64,000 nucleotides of DNA from Planctomycetota bacterium (GTDB lineage Bacteria; Planctomycetota; J058; JAJDCP01), in assembly GCA_029260765.1 (NCBI GenBank), contig JAJDCP010000133.1, forward strand, positions 62,001-126,000, read 5' to 3'. The notes below the pieces were generated by a model. The model saw only the letters and a list, made by a program, of their open reading frames with translations, was not told where the DNA came from and searched no databases. The position numbers and the translations under genes are program-made. Within the stretch, counting starts at the first letter, position 1; each line of letters starts with the position of its first letter. Positions 18,677 through 28,800 of this stretch are shown here, in pieces.

Positions 18677-20262
18677 GCGGCGTGTCGCCTTCACGGCCGG
18701 ACAAATCCTCCTGGCGCGCGAGCGCGGGCCTGGTGCTTCTGGCCGTGGCGGCCTGGTTGTTTTCTGGCCAGCCCTCGGTTCCCCGATCAGGTTTCGCCCC
18801 CCCAGGGGAGACCACCGCTCTCACTCTGCTGTTCACCAGCGATATCCACGGCTACGCGCTGCCCGAGCAAGTCCGCAGGGGCATGCTCGGAGGCTTCGAG
18901 GCGCTCGATGGTGAAGTGCGCGCGATCCGCGAGCAAAGCGAGGGGCCCGTCTTCCTGCTCGACGGAGGCGACATCCTGACCGGACAGCCCACCTCCCTGC
19001 TGTCCCGGGACGGGCTGCGCGGCGCCTACCTGGTCGATGCGATGAATCTGGTCGGTTACGACGCGATGGCGCTGGGCAACCATGAGCTGGACTACCAACT
19101 TCAGACGGCGATCCAGCTGCGCGAGCGCTCGCAATTCCCTTGGTTGGCGGCCAACCTGCTACCCGGCGAGACGATGCAACCCAGCTTCGAGCTCGCTCCC
19201 TCGCTGGTGATCGAACGGCAAAACGTGCGGGTCGGCGTGATCGGACTGACAGCCGACCGCTTGAATGAGCTGGTCGGCTTCAAGCTCAAAGACAGTTTTG
19301 CCATCGCTGATGCGGCCGCGGTGACACGCCGCGAGGTTGAGAAGATGGCCGCGAGCACTGACCTGATCGTGGTGCTCAGCCACCGGACAGAAGACGAGAA
19401 TCGTGCCCTGGCCGAAGCCGTGGATGGCATCGACGTGATCGTGTGTGGGCACTCCCATCGCCGCATCATGCCCCCCCACACCGTCAACGGCGCCTTGCTG
19501 GTGCAGGCGGGTCACAATCTGACTGCCGTGGGGAAGCTCGAGCTGCGCCTGCTCGACGGCGCAGTGATCGGCCACGACGGAGCCCTGATCAGCCTGTGGG
19601 CTGATGACGCCCAGGGTAGCCTTGAAATCAGCGAGTTGATGGCTGAGGCCGCCAGCCAACTCGATAAGGAGATGAGCCAGGTACTCGGCGCGCTCGAGGC
19701 GGCCCTCACACGCAACTACTACAGCGAGAGCGCGTTGGGAAACTACGCGGCCCAGGCCATGCGCCGCGCCGCAGATGCCGATGTCGGTCTGATCAACAGC
19801 GGAGGTCTGCGTTGCGACCTGCCTCAGGGGCCGATCACCCGAAGCGACGTCTTCAAACTGATGCCCTTCGACAACCACCTGGTGCGGCTCGAGCTGAGCG
19901 GGGCCGAGTTGCTGGAGATCTGCCGCCACAACGCCTGGTCGGCTGCGGTCAAAGATCACGGCATCCTGCAGGTCTCAGGCCTGCATTATGAGTGGGCGCG
20001 GGCCGAAAGTGGGGACATAGAGATCCTCAGCTTGCGGGTCGGCGACGACCCCGTCGACCCCGAAGCGAGGTACAGCGTAGCCAGCAACGATTTCATCGTG
20101 CTCAGCCAGCCGAACAAGTACCTGGGCTTTGCACCAGAGCGCGGCGAATACTACCAGGACTCGGTGCGCGAGGTGCTGCTGGAGAGTTTCTCTGCAGATT
20201 CGACCACGGTCTGGGTGCAGGACGGCTCCATCGCGCAGCTCGAGCTGCAGCCGCAGGATTGA
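18673..20262 (+). CDS. 5'-nucleotidase / UDP-sugar hydrolase-like metallophosphoesterase
   Basis: 529 residues from a GTG overlapping the previous stop. An N-terminal membrane anchor or uncleaved signal (LVLLAVAAWLF) precedes a calcineurin-like domain with the metal ligands in order: TSDIHG, DGGD, LGNHEL, VVLSHR and CGHSH. From about residue 340 the 5'-nucleotidase C-terminal domain follows (INSGGLR, FKLMPFDNHL, VASNDFI). Enzymes of this UshA-like class release phosphate from nucleotides in the periplasm. It is the last gene of the ECF sigma operon, which may link nucleotide or phosphate scavenging to that sigma factor. Confidence 0.9.
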   Translation: MSGVSPSRPDKSSWRASAGLVLLAVAAWLFSGQPSVPRSGFAPPGETTALTLLFTSDIHGYALPEQVRRGMLGGFEALDGEVRAIREQSEGPVFLLDGGDILTGQPTSLLSRDGLRGAYLVDAMNLVGYDAMALGNHELDYQLQTAIQLRERSQFPWLAANLLPGETMQPSFELAPSLVIERQNVRVGVIGLTADRLNELVGFKLKDSFAIADAAAVTRREVEKMAASTDLIVVLSHRTEDENRALAEAVDGIDVIVCGHSHRRIMPPHTVNGALLVQAGHNLTAVGKLELRLLDGAVIGHDGALISLWADDAQGSLEISELMAEAASQLDKEMSQVLGALEAALTRNYYSESALGNYAAQAMRRAADADVGLINSGGLRCDLPQGPITRSDVFKLMPFDNHLVRLELSGAELLEICRHNAWSAAVKDHGILQVSGLHYEWARAESGDIEILSLRVGDDPVDPEARYSVASNDFIVLSQPNKYLGFAPERGEYYQDSVREVLLESFSADSTTVWVQDGSIAQLELQPQD

Positions 20263-20278
20263 GGGCCGGCACCCCCCG

Positions 20279-20908
20279 CTACTGCAGCGCTTCAGACACC
20301 ACCATGAAGAATTCGGGCTGCCGGCCCGCCAGCAGGTCCGCGCTGCCCGACCAGGCACGTACTTCCCCCGCGCCCAGCAGGTCAGCGCTGCGGTCCCAGC
20401 TCACCTCGGCCGATCCGATCTGCACCCCCAGAGCGTCGAAGAAGAGGATCATGACCCTGAGCTTCACGGTCACATTGCCAGGGTTCTCCAGCACCGCCCG
20501 GTACTCGTAGACCCGGGTATCCAAGCCGGTCAGCGTGAAGATCACGTTGCGCACGTAGCGGTCCGGAACCTCCAGCGCCCGGTCGCACTCCAGCGCTTGC
20601 AGGCCGGGGATCCGCCCCTCGACCAGCTGGCGCCGCTCATCCTGCAGCTGTTGAATCGTATCCAGACGGACCTGCAACGAGTCGCGCAGGTCCATCAACT
20701 GCCGGCTCAGCCGCTGCTGGTTGCCGTCCATCTGACGGAACAGCACCGCGGCAGTTCCCAGCAACACCAGCAGCCCCACCAGGCACCCCCACAACCAACG
20801 CTTGAGGCGCACGACCCGCGCGGAGCTGCGCGGCCTTGGGCTGCCGCGGCGTAGCGGCGGCCCACCCACCTCGTTCGTCTCCTGCGGTTCGAGATTCTTG
20901 CTGTCCAC
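20279..20908 (-). CDS. Single-pass membrane protein, third gene of exosortase operon
   Basis: 209 residues from the GTG at 20908, which has GGGGAGAGG just upstream; an ATG at 20941 would extend it into the preceding gene. A basic cytoplasmic segment (PRPRSSARVVRLKRW) precedes one transmembrane helix (~37-57), a short coiled coil (QRLSRQLMDLRDSLQ) and a beta-rich domain with FTLTGLDTRVYEYRAVLENPG. The family is not recognised. Its place after the exosortase and TPR genes suggests an accessory role in cell-surface protein sorting or polymer export. Confidence 0.7.
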   Translation of the reverse strand: MDSKNLEPQETNEVGGPPLRRGSPRPRSSARVVRLKRWLWGCLVGLLVLLGTAAVLFRQMDGNQQRLSRQLMDLRDSLQVRLDTIQQLQDERRQLVEGRIPGLQALECDRALEVPDRYVRNVIFTLTGLDTRVYEYRAVLENPGNVTVKLRVMILFFDALGVQIGSAEVSWDRSADLLGAGEVRAWSGSADLLAGRQPEFFMVVSEALQ

Positions 20909-20922
20909 GACCTCTCCCCTGC

Positions 20923-22578
20923 TCAAGGACTCTCCAACCATGATGCCTGCTCGCGATGCAACGCGGCCAGATCATCGAGGCCGAGCGCCTGATAGACATC
21001 CGCAAGGATGCGATGGTGACCGGCCTTGTCACGCACAGCCGCCGAGCTGCGCTCCAACTCTTCCAAGGCCTCGTGCCAACGCTCGAGCTTCGCAAGAATC
21101 CGTCCGCGGGTTTCGTGGAAGCGCAGCTGGTCCGGCTGCGCCTCGAGCGCCACATCGATCAGCTCGAGCGCTCGCGCGAGGTCGGCAGGCTCGCTGTGTG
21201 CCAGCATGTACGCCAGGTTGTTGACTACTGTCGCCGAACGTGCCCCCCCCAACTCGACCGCCCGCTCCATGTGAAAACGCGCGCGGTCATGGCGGCCGGC
21301 GGACCACTCTTGATTCCCGAGCAGAAAATGCAGCGTCGCGGGCGCCGTGCCACTGACCAGCATCTTCTGCAGACGTTCCCGGGCCTCCTCCGCCGCTTCC
21401 CCTTCCCGCTCAGAGACTTCGAGCAGCTGGCGCAGGGCTCCGAGGTGCTGCGGGCTGTATTGGAGCGCCTCGGCCAGCAACCCGAAACGTCGGGTCAAGG
21501 CGGCAGCGCTCGGATCGTCCGCCATGCTGGCCGACCAGCCGGCACAGACATCGGCCAGGGCAGGGAAGAGCGTGGGACCCTCTCCCCAGCTCAGCCCGTC
21601 GCGCAAGACATCGAACGCGCTCGCATAGTCCTCAAGGAAGAGGTGCACACTGGCGATCTTGCCCCGTAGCTCGATGTTCTCAGGGGTCTGTTCCAGCACC
21701 GCGTTCAAGTCCGCCAGCAGCAGGCCCGCCTGTTCACGCGCCCTGCGCAGCGGCAGCTCCGCAGCCTCGGGATCACGCTCTTGGTAGGCCCGGCCCCAGC
21801 CACGGTAGAAGGCCGCGACTTCCAGCCGCCACTCGGGGCGCGTGTGGACAGCCGCCAGAAACAGGGCCTCCGCCTCGATCCAATCGCCGCGACCGACCTT
21901 CAGATGCGCGAGCAAACGCTGAGCCTGCGCCCAGCCTGGCTTGTCCAACAGGGCATATTGCAGGTGCGCCTCGGCCAACAATAGCTGCTCGGGAGTGCGC
22001 TCCGGACGGCTGACGATGTAGCTGGCCAACCAATAATGGGCCTTGTGGTACCCCTTGCGGTCAGGGGGCGCCAGCCGCGCCATCATCCGCAAGCCCCGCT
22101 CCTGCTGCTCAAGCTCGAGCAACGCCAGCGCGAGCAGGTAGCGTCCTTCCTCTTTGAAGCTGCCGATCCCCGAGAGTCGCTCGGCGCACAGGCGCGCTAC
22201 CTCGAGCTCGCCGCGTGCGCGAGCCCCCATGGCCTCTTCGTGGTAGCGGGCCCGCAGGATGATCGGCGTCGGCGCGTCCCACCCCAACCAGAAGAGCCCC
22301 CCCGCGCACAGCAGCACCGGCAGCCCGAGCAGGAAGTTTGCCAGCCTCTTCTTCCACTGCCCAGGCTCGCCCACCACCGGCGCATTTCCCTGGCCGGCGC
22401 GCATCCGCCGCCACGCTTCACCGATGCGTCGTGGCAGGGCCTCCAGGCGCCGCACCGCGTGTATGCGCTGCCCCCAGAGCCAGGCACACAGGCGCAGCAA
22501 CATGCGCAACGGCCAGATCAGCGTCCAGACAAAGCCACCCAGCTCGGCCTTGAAACGCTGCCAGCGACCAGGCTTCAT
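20923..22578 (-). CDS. Membrane-anchored TPR protein of exosortase operon
   Basis: 551 residues. A basic, Trp-rich N-terminus (FVWTLIWPLRMLLRLCAWLW) and a second hydrophobic segment (~81-101, ANFLLGLPVLLCAGGLFWLGW) anchor the protein. The rest consists of TPR-like helices from ~115 to the end, such as TVVNNLAYMLAHSEPADLARALELI, shown here only in part by NNLAYMLAHSEPADLARA and GRILAKLERWHEALEELE. Start and stop overlap exosortase by ATGA (22575-22578). Exosortase loci often encode TPR proteins of the PEP-CTERM/XrtA systems, so a role in the same export machine is likely. Confidence 0.8.
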   Translation of the reverse strand: MKPGRWQRFKAELGGFVWTLIWPLRMLLRLCAWLWGQRIHAVRRLEALPRRIGEAWRRMRAGQGNAPVVGEPGQWKKRLANFLLGLPVLLCAGGLFWLGWDAPTPIILRARYHEEAMGARARGELEVARLCAERLSGIGSFKEEGRYLLALALLELEQQERGLRMMARLAPPDRKGYHKAHYWLASYIVSRPERTPEQLLLAEAHLQYALLDKPGWAQAQRLLAHLKVGRGDWIEAEALFLAAVHTRPEWRLEVAAFYRGWGRAYQERDPEAAELPLRRAREQAGLLLADLNAVLEQTPENIELRGKIASVHLFLEDYASAFDVLRDGLSWGEGPTLFPALADVCAGWSASMADDPSAAALTRRFGLLAEALQYSPQHLGALRQLLEVSEREGEAAEEARERLQKMLVSGTAPATLHFLLGNQEWSAGRHDRARFHMERAVELGGARSATVVNNLAYMLAHSEPADLARALELIDVALEAQPDQLRFHETRGRILAKLERWHEALEELERSSAAVRDKAGHHRILADVYQALGLDDLAALHREQASWLESP

Positions 22579-24149
22579 GGCTGGACCTCCTCGAGCTCGG
22601 GCCAGGCCGTCCGCAGGCGCTCGAAAGACTCGAGCAGCAACCCGCGGGCGCGGCGGATCTCTTCGTCCGCAAGCGGCTCGAAACCCTCGACGAACACCTG
22701 CAGCTGGAAAAGGGGACCCTGGTCGTCGATGGGGCTCACGGCGTCTTCGAGACGGAAGCGCTCGAACAGACGATGCAGCCAGTTGGCTGGCTCGGGCACA
22801 GGCTCCAGGCTGCCGTTGAAGAGCAAAAAGATCAGCTGACCGAATTCATCCTGGCCGGGCCGGGACCATGCGACCGAGACCAGATCGAGGCCGCTCGGCC
22901 CCACGCCGCGTTCGATGCTACGAGTGCCCTGGGTCCAGCCCACAGCCCGGTAACAAATGCTCAACTCGTGCCAATCGACGAAGGGATAGTCGAGCGAAAC
23001 GGCGGCCTGGCGGACGCCCGCTTCGTAGTGCCAGGTCTGCGAGAACTGTCCAAAGATCGTCTCTTCGCCCCGCTCATGCGTGCTGTAGCCCCTCCGTTGC
23101 CAGCCCTCGTAGCTCTCCGGGAGGGCCTCTTCTCCCAACTCAGGGAAGCTCTCGAGCCTGGGCTGGGGCAGACGCGCGCTCGCCAGGCTCTGCTGGGGCA
23201 GCGACGCATACAAACTCAGACCGAGCACACCGACCAGCGCCAGCAGCCAGACCGGACCCGACAGGGGTGATGACGGGAGCGTCGGCCATACCGTGCTTCC
23301 CAGAGCCTCGAGCGGCGGGCGTGGCTCGCTGAAAGACTGCGGCGTGAGCGCGCAAAACAGGCGCTCGCTGCTGAGGATCATCGCCAGCGCCCCGGCGAAC
23401 AACACAAGCCCGAAGACTTCATGGCGCCAGCCGCTTCCGATCGGGATCTCGAGACGTGTCGTGATGAGCGTGATGCCGACGACCCGCACCAGGTTGAAGA
23501 ACAACACGCAGGCCAGCGAGGACAGCAGCAACCACAGCCCTCGCAGCGCGCGCGGCCGCTTCCAGAGCAGATAGAGCAGAGCGCACGCAAAGATGGTGCG
23601 CAGACTGTTGATGCCGCTGCATGCCTCTTCGACGAAGAAGTTGGCTTCCGGCAGCTCGATGATGTTTCCGTGCCGCAGGTGTAGAACCCCCAGGGCATCG
23701 AGCACAAAACCGCCCCAGTGGCTGGTCTCAAACTGCATGGCCGTCACCAACTGCTGGTCGCTGCCGAGAGGCAACGGCAGGATCGCGAGCAGGCACAGCC
23801 AGACGGGCAGCTGCCTGACGAACAGCAGCCTGCCCCCCAGGCCGTAGGCCAGCACAGGAAGTAGAAGTGTGGCCGCGAGCTGGCTGCTCCAGCCAGAGAA
23901 TCCCAGGCCCGCGAGAGCCTGCAACGCCAGAACCGGCAGGGCGGCGAGCAGAAACAGCCAGCTGCGTCCCGGCCGCAGAGGGCCGAGTTGCCGGCTGCGC
24001 TGCCAGGCCAACCAGGCCAACGCCGCCAGGAAGAGCGGGAAGAACTGGTACTGGGGAGATTCCCACAGCCACTTCCCCTGGACCAGCAGCAGCGGCCCAA
24101 AGACCAGCAGCAAACCTGCCACTCCGCCCCAGAACAGAGCTTTGCGCAC
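22575..24149 (-). CDS. Exosortase with C-terminal EpsI-like domain
   Basis: 524 residues from a GTG with GAGGTG 5 nt upstream. About eight transmembrane helices fill residues 1-265. The exosortase catalytic set is present: Cys177 in FFVEEACSGINSLRTI, Arg in FNLVRVVGIT (~220) and His in WRHEVFGLVLF (~243). A ninth helix (~300-318) is followed by a soluble domain like EpsI, seen in exosortases of Planctomycetota and Verrucomicrobiota (XrtU-like). Exosortases cleave C-terminal sorting signals from exported proteins. No PEP-CTERM-type protein is visible in this window. It heads an operon with two membrane proteins. Confidence 0.88.
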   Translation of the reverse strand: MRKALFWGGVAGLLLVFGPLLLVQGKWLWESPQYQFFPLFLAALAWLAWQRSRQLGPLRPGRSWLFLLAALPVLALQALAGLGFSGWSSQLAATLLLPVLAYGLGGRLLFVRQLPVWLCLLAILPLPLGSDQQLVTAMQFETSHWGGFVLDALGVLHLRHGNIIELPEANFFVEEACSGINSLRTIFACALLYLLWKRPRALRGLWLLLSSLACVLFFNLVRVVGITLITTRLEIPIGSGWRHEVFGLVLFAGALAMILSSERLFCALTPQSFSEPRPPLEALGSTVWPTLPSSPLSGPVWLLALVGVLGLSLYASLPQQSLASARLPQPRLESFPELGEEALPESYEGWQRRGYSTHERGEETIFGQFSQTWHYEAGVRQAAVSLDYPFVDWHELSICYRAVGWTQGTRSIERGVGPSGLDLVSVAWSRPGQDEFGQLIFLLFNGSLEPVPEPANWLHRLFERFRLEDAVSPIDDQGPLFQLQVFVEGFEPLADEEIRRARGLLLESFERLRTAWPELEEVQP

Positions 24150-24222
24150 GCCATCACCTCGTGGGTTTTTTCGGCGGAGAGCCGAGGCACTAGTGTAGCA
24201 GAGCGAATGTTCCGAAACACCC

Positions 24223-24303
24223 TGTAGGGGCGGGGTTTACCCCCGCCCACCTCGCGGACTCGGACCTTTCGCCCCACGGGAGGGGGTAAACCCCTCCCCT
24301 ACA
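24223..24303. repeat. REP/MITE-like palindromic element with two self-complementary arms
   Basis: Two 26-nt arms, 24223-24248 and 24278-24303, match as reverse complements at 24 of 26 positions with 29 nt between. Both ends carry TGTAGGGG in inverted orientation. Each arm also folds on itself: GGGCGGGG with CCCCGCCC in the left, GGGAGGGG with CCCCTCCC in the right. The two differences are compensatory (C:G against A:T). It lies in the gap between the TetR gene and exosortase. Confidence 0.85.
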
Positions 24304-24407
24304 ATGATTTGCCTTCCACGATGCACACATCGTCTGGATGGACCGTTGGGTGTGCGGCGAAACGCCATTGTAGCAGGCGGGTCCAAGCTCTCAAAGGCTG
24401 CGGGGCA

Positions 24408-25070
24408 TCAACCCGAGGCCGGCAGCAGCACCGATTCGAGCAGATTGCAGAAGAAGTCTTCGGAGCGCTGACGGCCCTCGGGCGTGGTCGGCACCGGTTC
24501 GCCGACCCAGCTCGGCTTGACGCGGCAGGTGGCATGAAAGATCGAGAACGAGGTGGTCAAGAAGGTGATCCAGGCGCGTGCGTCGATCGGCTTCGTCAAC
24601 CCGCGCTCGCACATCGACTGGAACGCTTCCTCGAGCATCGCCGCCGCTGTTCCTTGCAGCTCTTCTTCGAGGCCGATGATGTCCGAAGAGTCTTCCAGTA
24701 TGCGGTACAGCACCATGCGCACGAAGTGCAGATGGTCCTCGACGAAGCTGTGCATCACCTGCACCAGCTGGCGGATGTGGTCGCGCACATCCGCACGCGT
24801 TTGCAGGGTGTGCATCGAGGCTAGCAGCGGCTGGAAGTGCGCCACAAAGGCCGCATGGCCCCGGCTGTAGACTTCACCGAACAGGGTCGGCTTATCGCCG
24901 TAGTGGTACTTCAGCGTGGCCAGGTCGATCTCGGCAGCGCCTGCGATCTGGCGCAGCGAGGTGGCTTCGTAGCCGCTGGCCGAGAACATCGACGTGGCCG
25001 CCCGTAGGATGCGTTTGCGTGTGGCCAGACCGTCCGCCCGGGGAGTGCGGCGGGACTTGCGGCGCTTCAC
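24408..25070 (-). CDS. TetR/AcrR-family transcriptional regulator
   Basis: 220 residues from the GTG at 25070, which overlaps the previous stop codon as GTGA and has GGAG upstream. After a basic leader (KRRKSRRTPR) comes the TetR helix-turn-helix: TRKRILRAATSMFSASGYE, then TSLRQIAGAAEIDLATLKYH and YGDKPTLFGEV. The C-terminal ligand domain is all-helical with no recognisable specificity. It probably represses itself and neighbouring genes; the 25067-25744 gene is co-transcribed. The target cannot be named from the sequence. Confidence 0.92.
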   Translation of the reverse strand: MKRRKSRRTPRADGLATRKRILRAATSMFSASGYEATSLRQIAGAAEIDLATLKYHYGDKPTLFGEVYSRGHAAFVAHFQPLLASMHTLQTRADVRDHIRQLVQVMHSFVEDHLHFVRMVLYRILEDSSDIIGLEEELQGTAAAMLEEAFQSMCERGLTKPIDARAWITFLTTSFSIFHATCRVKPSWVGEPVPTTPEGRQRSEDFFCNLLESVLLPASG

Positions 25071-25744
25071 GACTCTCCCCCCACTCCCCTCTGCCGCCAC
25101 CGCAGCTCGAGCTGGTCGAGGGCCTCGGCCACCCGGGCACGCGCCTCGAGCAACATGTCCCAACCCGACTCGTCCCGGCGTGGGGCCTTCGCCAGGGGCA
25201 TGCGGAAGCGCGGAAAACCGCCGATGCTCGCATCGAAGCTCAGACGCCGGGGCAGTGGCTCGAGCCCCTGTTCAGGTGTGCAGCCCAGCCGCGCCAGCGC
25301 TGCCGCCAACGCGGTCCACTCGTGGTGGGCATCGTCGACCGAGGGGCACATCAAGCCCTGCGTCTTCTGCTTGCTGGCCCGTGCGGCCGACAAGATCGGA
25401 ATCAACTCGGCTCGCACGCGGGTATAGGCGATGATGATGCCCTTGAGGTGATAGATCAGGGCACGGATGGCGATGACGGCAGCCTGACGTTCATCGGCGG
25501 GCAGCTTGCGCTCGGCCAGCTGCTCGAGGATCGAGGCCTGCGAGTTGAGCACGATGCCATCGTTGCGGATCTCGAAGGCGTTGCCCAGCACGGTCTGGCG
25601 CAGCTCGGCCACCCGCTCACGGCCCTCGACCTGCATCGGGTCGCGCACCTGCGGATGGCGGGGGTCGCTGACCATGCGCCAGGTGCCGTCGCGGTCGGGG
25701 CGGGCGACGTTTCCACAGGTGTAGTAGACCGCGCGGCAGTCCAT
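25067..25744 (-). CDS. Hypothetical protein co-transcribed with TetR regulator
   Basis: 225 residues, no signal peptide or transmembrane segment. The start region MDCRAVYYTCGNVARPDRDG is Cys-containing, and the core is helical with IRALIYHLKGIIIAYTRVRAE and WTALAAALARL. I do not recognise a family. It sits 62 nt after the stop of the 2035-residue protein and overlaps the TetR gene by 4 nt, so the three may form one minus-strand transcript. Confidence 0.7.
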   Translation of the reverse strand: MDCRAVYYTCGNVARPDRDGTWRMVSDPRHPQVRDPMQVEGRERVAELRQTVLGNAFEIRNDGIVLNSQASILEQLAERKLPADERQAAVIAIRALIYHLKGIIIAYTRVRAELIPILSAARASKQKTQGLMCPSVDDAHHEWTALAAALARLGCTPEQGLEPLPRRLSFDASIGGFPRFRMPLAKAPRRDESGWDMLLEARARVAEALDQLELRWRQRGVGGES

Positions 25745-25806
25745 GGGAGTCCTCGACGCAAAACCCCGAAGCTACCAAAGCAAGACGGCGCCGTCAGGGG
25801 ATTTCT

Positions 25807-28800
25807 TCAGCGCTGCGGGGGCGGCGCCTCGCGCACCAGAGCACCGTGCTCTTCACTGAGCACCAACAGAGCGAAGCGCTCGACAGAGCGGGCCGGAGCA
25901 CTGACCGAGACATAGTCGAAGATGCCCCGCAGGTCGGTGTAGCCATCTTTGTGCATCCGCACCGAGCCGTGCTGCTCACGGGCGTAGACCTTAACGTAGA
26001 CCGCCGGCAGGGGCTTACCCGTCTGCAGATGCCTGACCTGCAAGCGGCCATAGGATTCGCTGACGGCCACGCGCAGTTGATGGGCCGTCGTGGCCCGCGT
26101 CTGCCGCTTGCCCGCCGCCACGACCTCAACCACCAGGTTGGAGGCGGCGAAACGCTCGGGCAGCGGGAAGCGCAGCGCGCCGCCCTGCGGATCGAGGTCG
26201 CGCTGCTCGCTGTGCTTCGGGCGGATGTAGGCGAACTGCCCCGACAGCTCCTGGACGAAGGGCTGGCGCGAGAACAACAGCTCGAGGTCCATCGGGTAGT
26301 AGTTCACTTCACAGGAAGACAAGTTCTGACTGCGCACGCAGACCTCGCCGGACTCGACCTCCAGCTCGAAGCTCGGCTCGCTGGCGGCCAGCGCTCCCTG
26401 CTGCTGCTCCCGGCCGCTGCCCGGCTCCACGCCGGGTGCCGCTCCTTGCGCCTCGGCCAGCTGGTCATGCACCGCCTGGAACAGCGCGCGCCAGCGCGGC
26501 ACCGGGTAGTCGAGCCAGGGGGCTGCGTCCTGGCGCGCATCTTCAGGCTGTTCCGTGAAGAAGGCGAGGTAGGACCGCAGATAGGCCAACTGCATGGCGC
26601 ACGGCAGGCGCGCCGTGTCGAGCTGTGCGAGACAGGCGCGAGCCTCCTCCACCCGGTCCTGCAGCAGTAGAGCCCAGGTCTGCATCAGGCGCTCGGCCGG
26701 CCGGGGCTCGGCGCGGTAGCTCAGCAGCTGCAGTAGCGCTCGGTATTGGCTCTCAAAGCGGGCGTTGGCGATCTGGCGCTTGCCCTGGAGCGGATGGGCG
26801 AGAGCGTTGACAAGCGGGGCGTACTCGAGGTGCTCGAACCAGCCCCGCCGCTGCGGCTCCAGCTCGAGCAGCCCGCCTTCGAGGGCGAGGCCACAGTTGC
26901 GCAGCAGGCCGTTCTGGCAGGCGAGGTACTCGCGCAGCCGCAGCGGATCCTTGTGCAGCAGACTGTAGGCCCACAGCGTGTCGTCGTAGCAATGGCGTGC
27001 ACTGAGTCGCGCAAGGATGCGCGCAAAGGCCTCCGCATCGCGCATACGCCAGGCGATCTTGACCAGCTCGAGGCGCGGCAACTCGGCCCCATCGAGGTAG
27101 CTGAGCAGCGCGTCCAGGCTGGCCTGCTGCGAGACCTGGGGCCAGCTTCCGCCCGCTCCCAGCTCGAGGCTGCCCACGACCTGCAGGCGGCGCGGCTCAG
27201 CGCAGCCGAGCAGCACGCCGCGCCGGGCGACGTGAACCGGGAAGTGGGTGGCCGTGCCGGGCTCGGGGAAATAGAAAGCGTACTCCAGGGTCTCGGTGGC
27301 AAAACCTTCGAGCTGCAGGCTGCGTCCCCGCGTCGCCAGCCCTTTGGCCAGCGGCAGTGCCCCCTGCGGGATCTGCAGCAAGAGCTCCAGCTTGAGGCGC
27401 GCAGATCCTGTGTTCGTCAGCACGACCTGGCAGATGTAGGGCACGTGGCAGAGCAGGCTGCCCGTCACGGGCATCTCGACGGTCTCGCCTCCCTCGCGGC
27501 GCGTTCGGGCATCGCTGCGGAAGTAGCGCTGGCTGACCAACACGGGCGAGGTCTCGCTGGAGAGCTGGACCGGTTGGATCTGACGGTGCACGGCCAGCAT
27601 GGGCGCCGCGGCCTTGAGCCGCAGGCCCGCGGCTTCGCGTTGGATCGCCGGAGCTTCCGCCTGCAGGGGCAGCCCCAGCAGAGCAAGGGCCAACAGCTGT
27701 TCGTTGAGACTGCCGGTCGGCTGGGCGAAATGCTGCGACAGGAACGGCTGCTCGAGGCCGTTGTCGACGACATGGCGGGCGAAGTCGCTCCAGAAGGGGC
27801 GGCCGGGCAGCAGCCCGGCGTCGGTGCGACTCAGGGGAAGATCATAGTAGTGGGTCTCGGCCCATTCCTTGGTCGCGCCGAGCTCCTGGTAGAACGGACG
27901 CTGCCCTCCACCGCCCCGGGCCCTGGCGTCGAAGCCCCCCTCATCTGCCTTCATGTCGTCAGCGAAGCTGTCGTCCTCTTCTTCATCAGCGATGCTCGCG
28001 CAGACTTCCTCTGGGCCGTCGAAGCGTTCTCGCTCGGCTTCTTCACGCAGCTTCTCCAAACCCAGCCGGTCGTCGGTATCGAGGGCGCTACCGCGCAAGG
28101 CGGTGTCGAAGATGCGCGCGTCGCGTTCGGGGTCTGCGCTCGTGAGTCCACAGAGCTCTTCTACCTGGCGGGCGACGCTCGGATGCTGCGCTGCGAGCAG
28201 CGCCCTCTCGACCAGGTTCAGGCGCCGGTAGGCCCAGGGCTCGAGATAGCGGCCCAGGTCTGCCCCGAGCAGGAAGTCGTCGACAAAGCTGCGGAACAGC
28301 TTGTGTTGGAGATGGGGACGGACCACCTGCTCGAAGAAAGGTCTGTCCTTCAGCCACACAAACAGGTGCAGCTCATGGCAACCGAAGTCACTGAGATGTT
28401 TGCATTTGTCTTCGTGGCTGAGCTGGTGCCAACGACACAGGAAGCGGAAGCGCTCGAGGCCTCGCCCGCCCGCCAGCGTGCCGTAGAGCCGGAAGACCTG
28501 CGCGAAGTCGCTGTAGACCTCGAGCTGCGCGGTCTCGAGCTCGGCGAATTGCAGCTCCTGGCCAGGCATGCGCGCATCGATGCCCCTGCGCTCGCAGAAG
28601 TGGGCATCGGGGTCCAGGGCGTTCTGCAGCGTGAGCGTGCGGCGCTCGAGCGGTTGCTCCTTCAGGCCATGGTGACGGAAGAGGGAGGAGCTGCCGTCGA
28701 GCACCAACACCTGCACCTGGCGGGCATCAGCCAGTTGCTCCAGAGGAACTTCCAGGCGACCCTCGGAGTCGGGCCGCAGGTTCGCCAGCAGCACCGCTGA

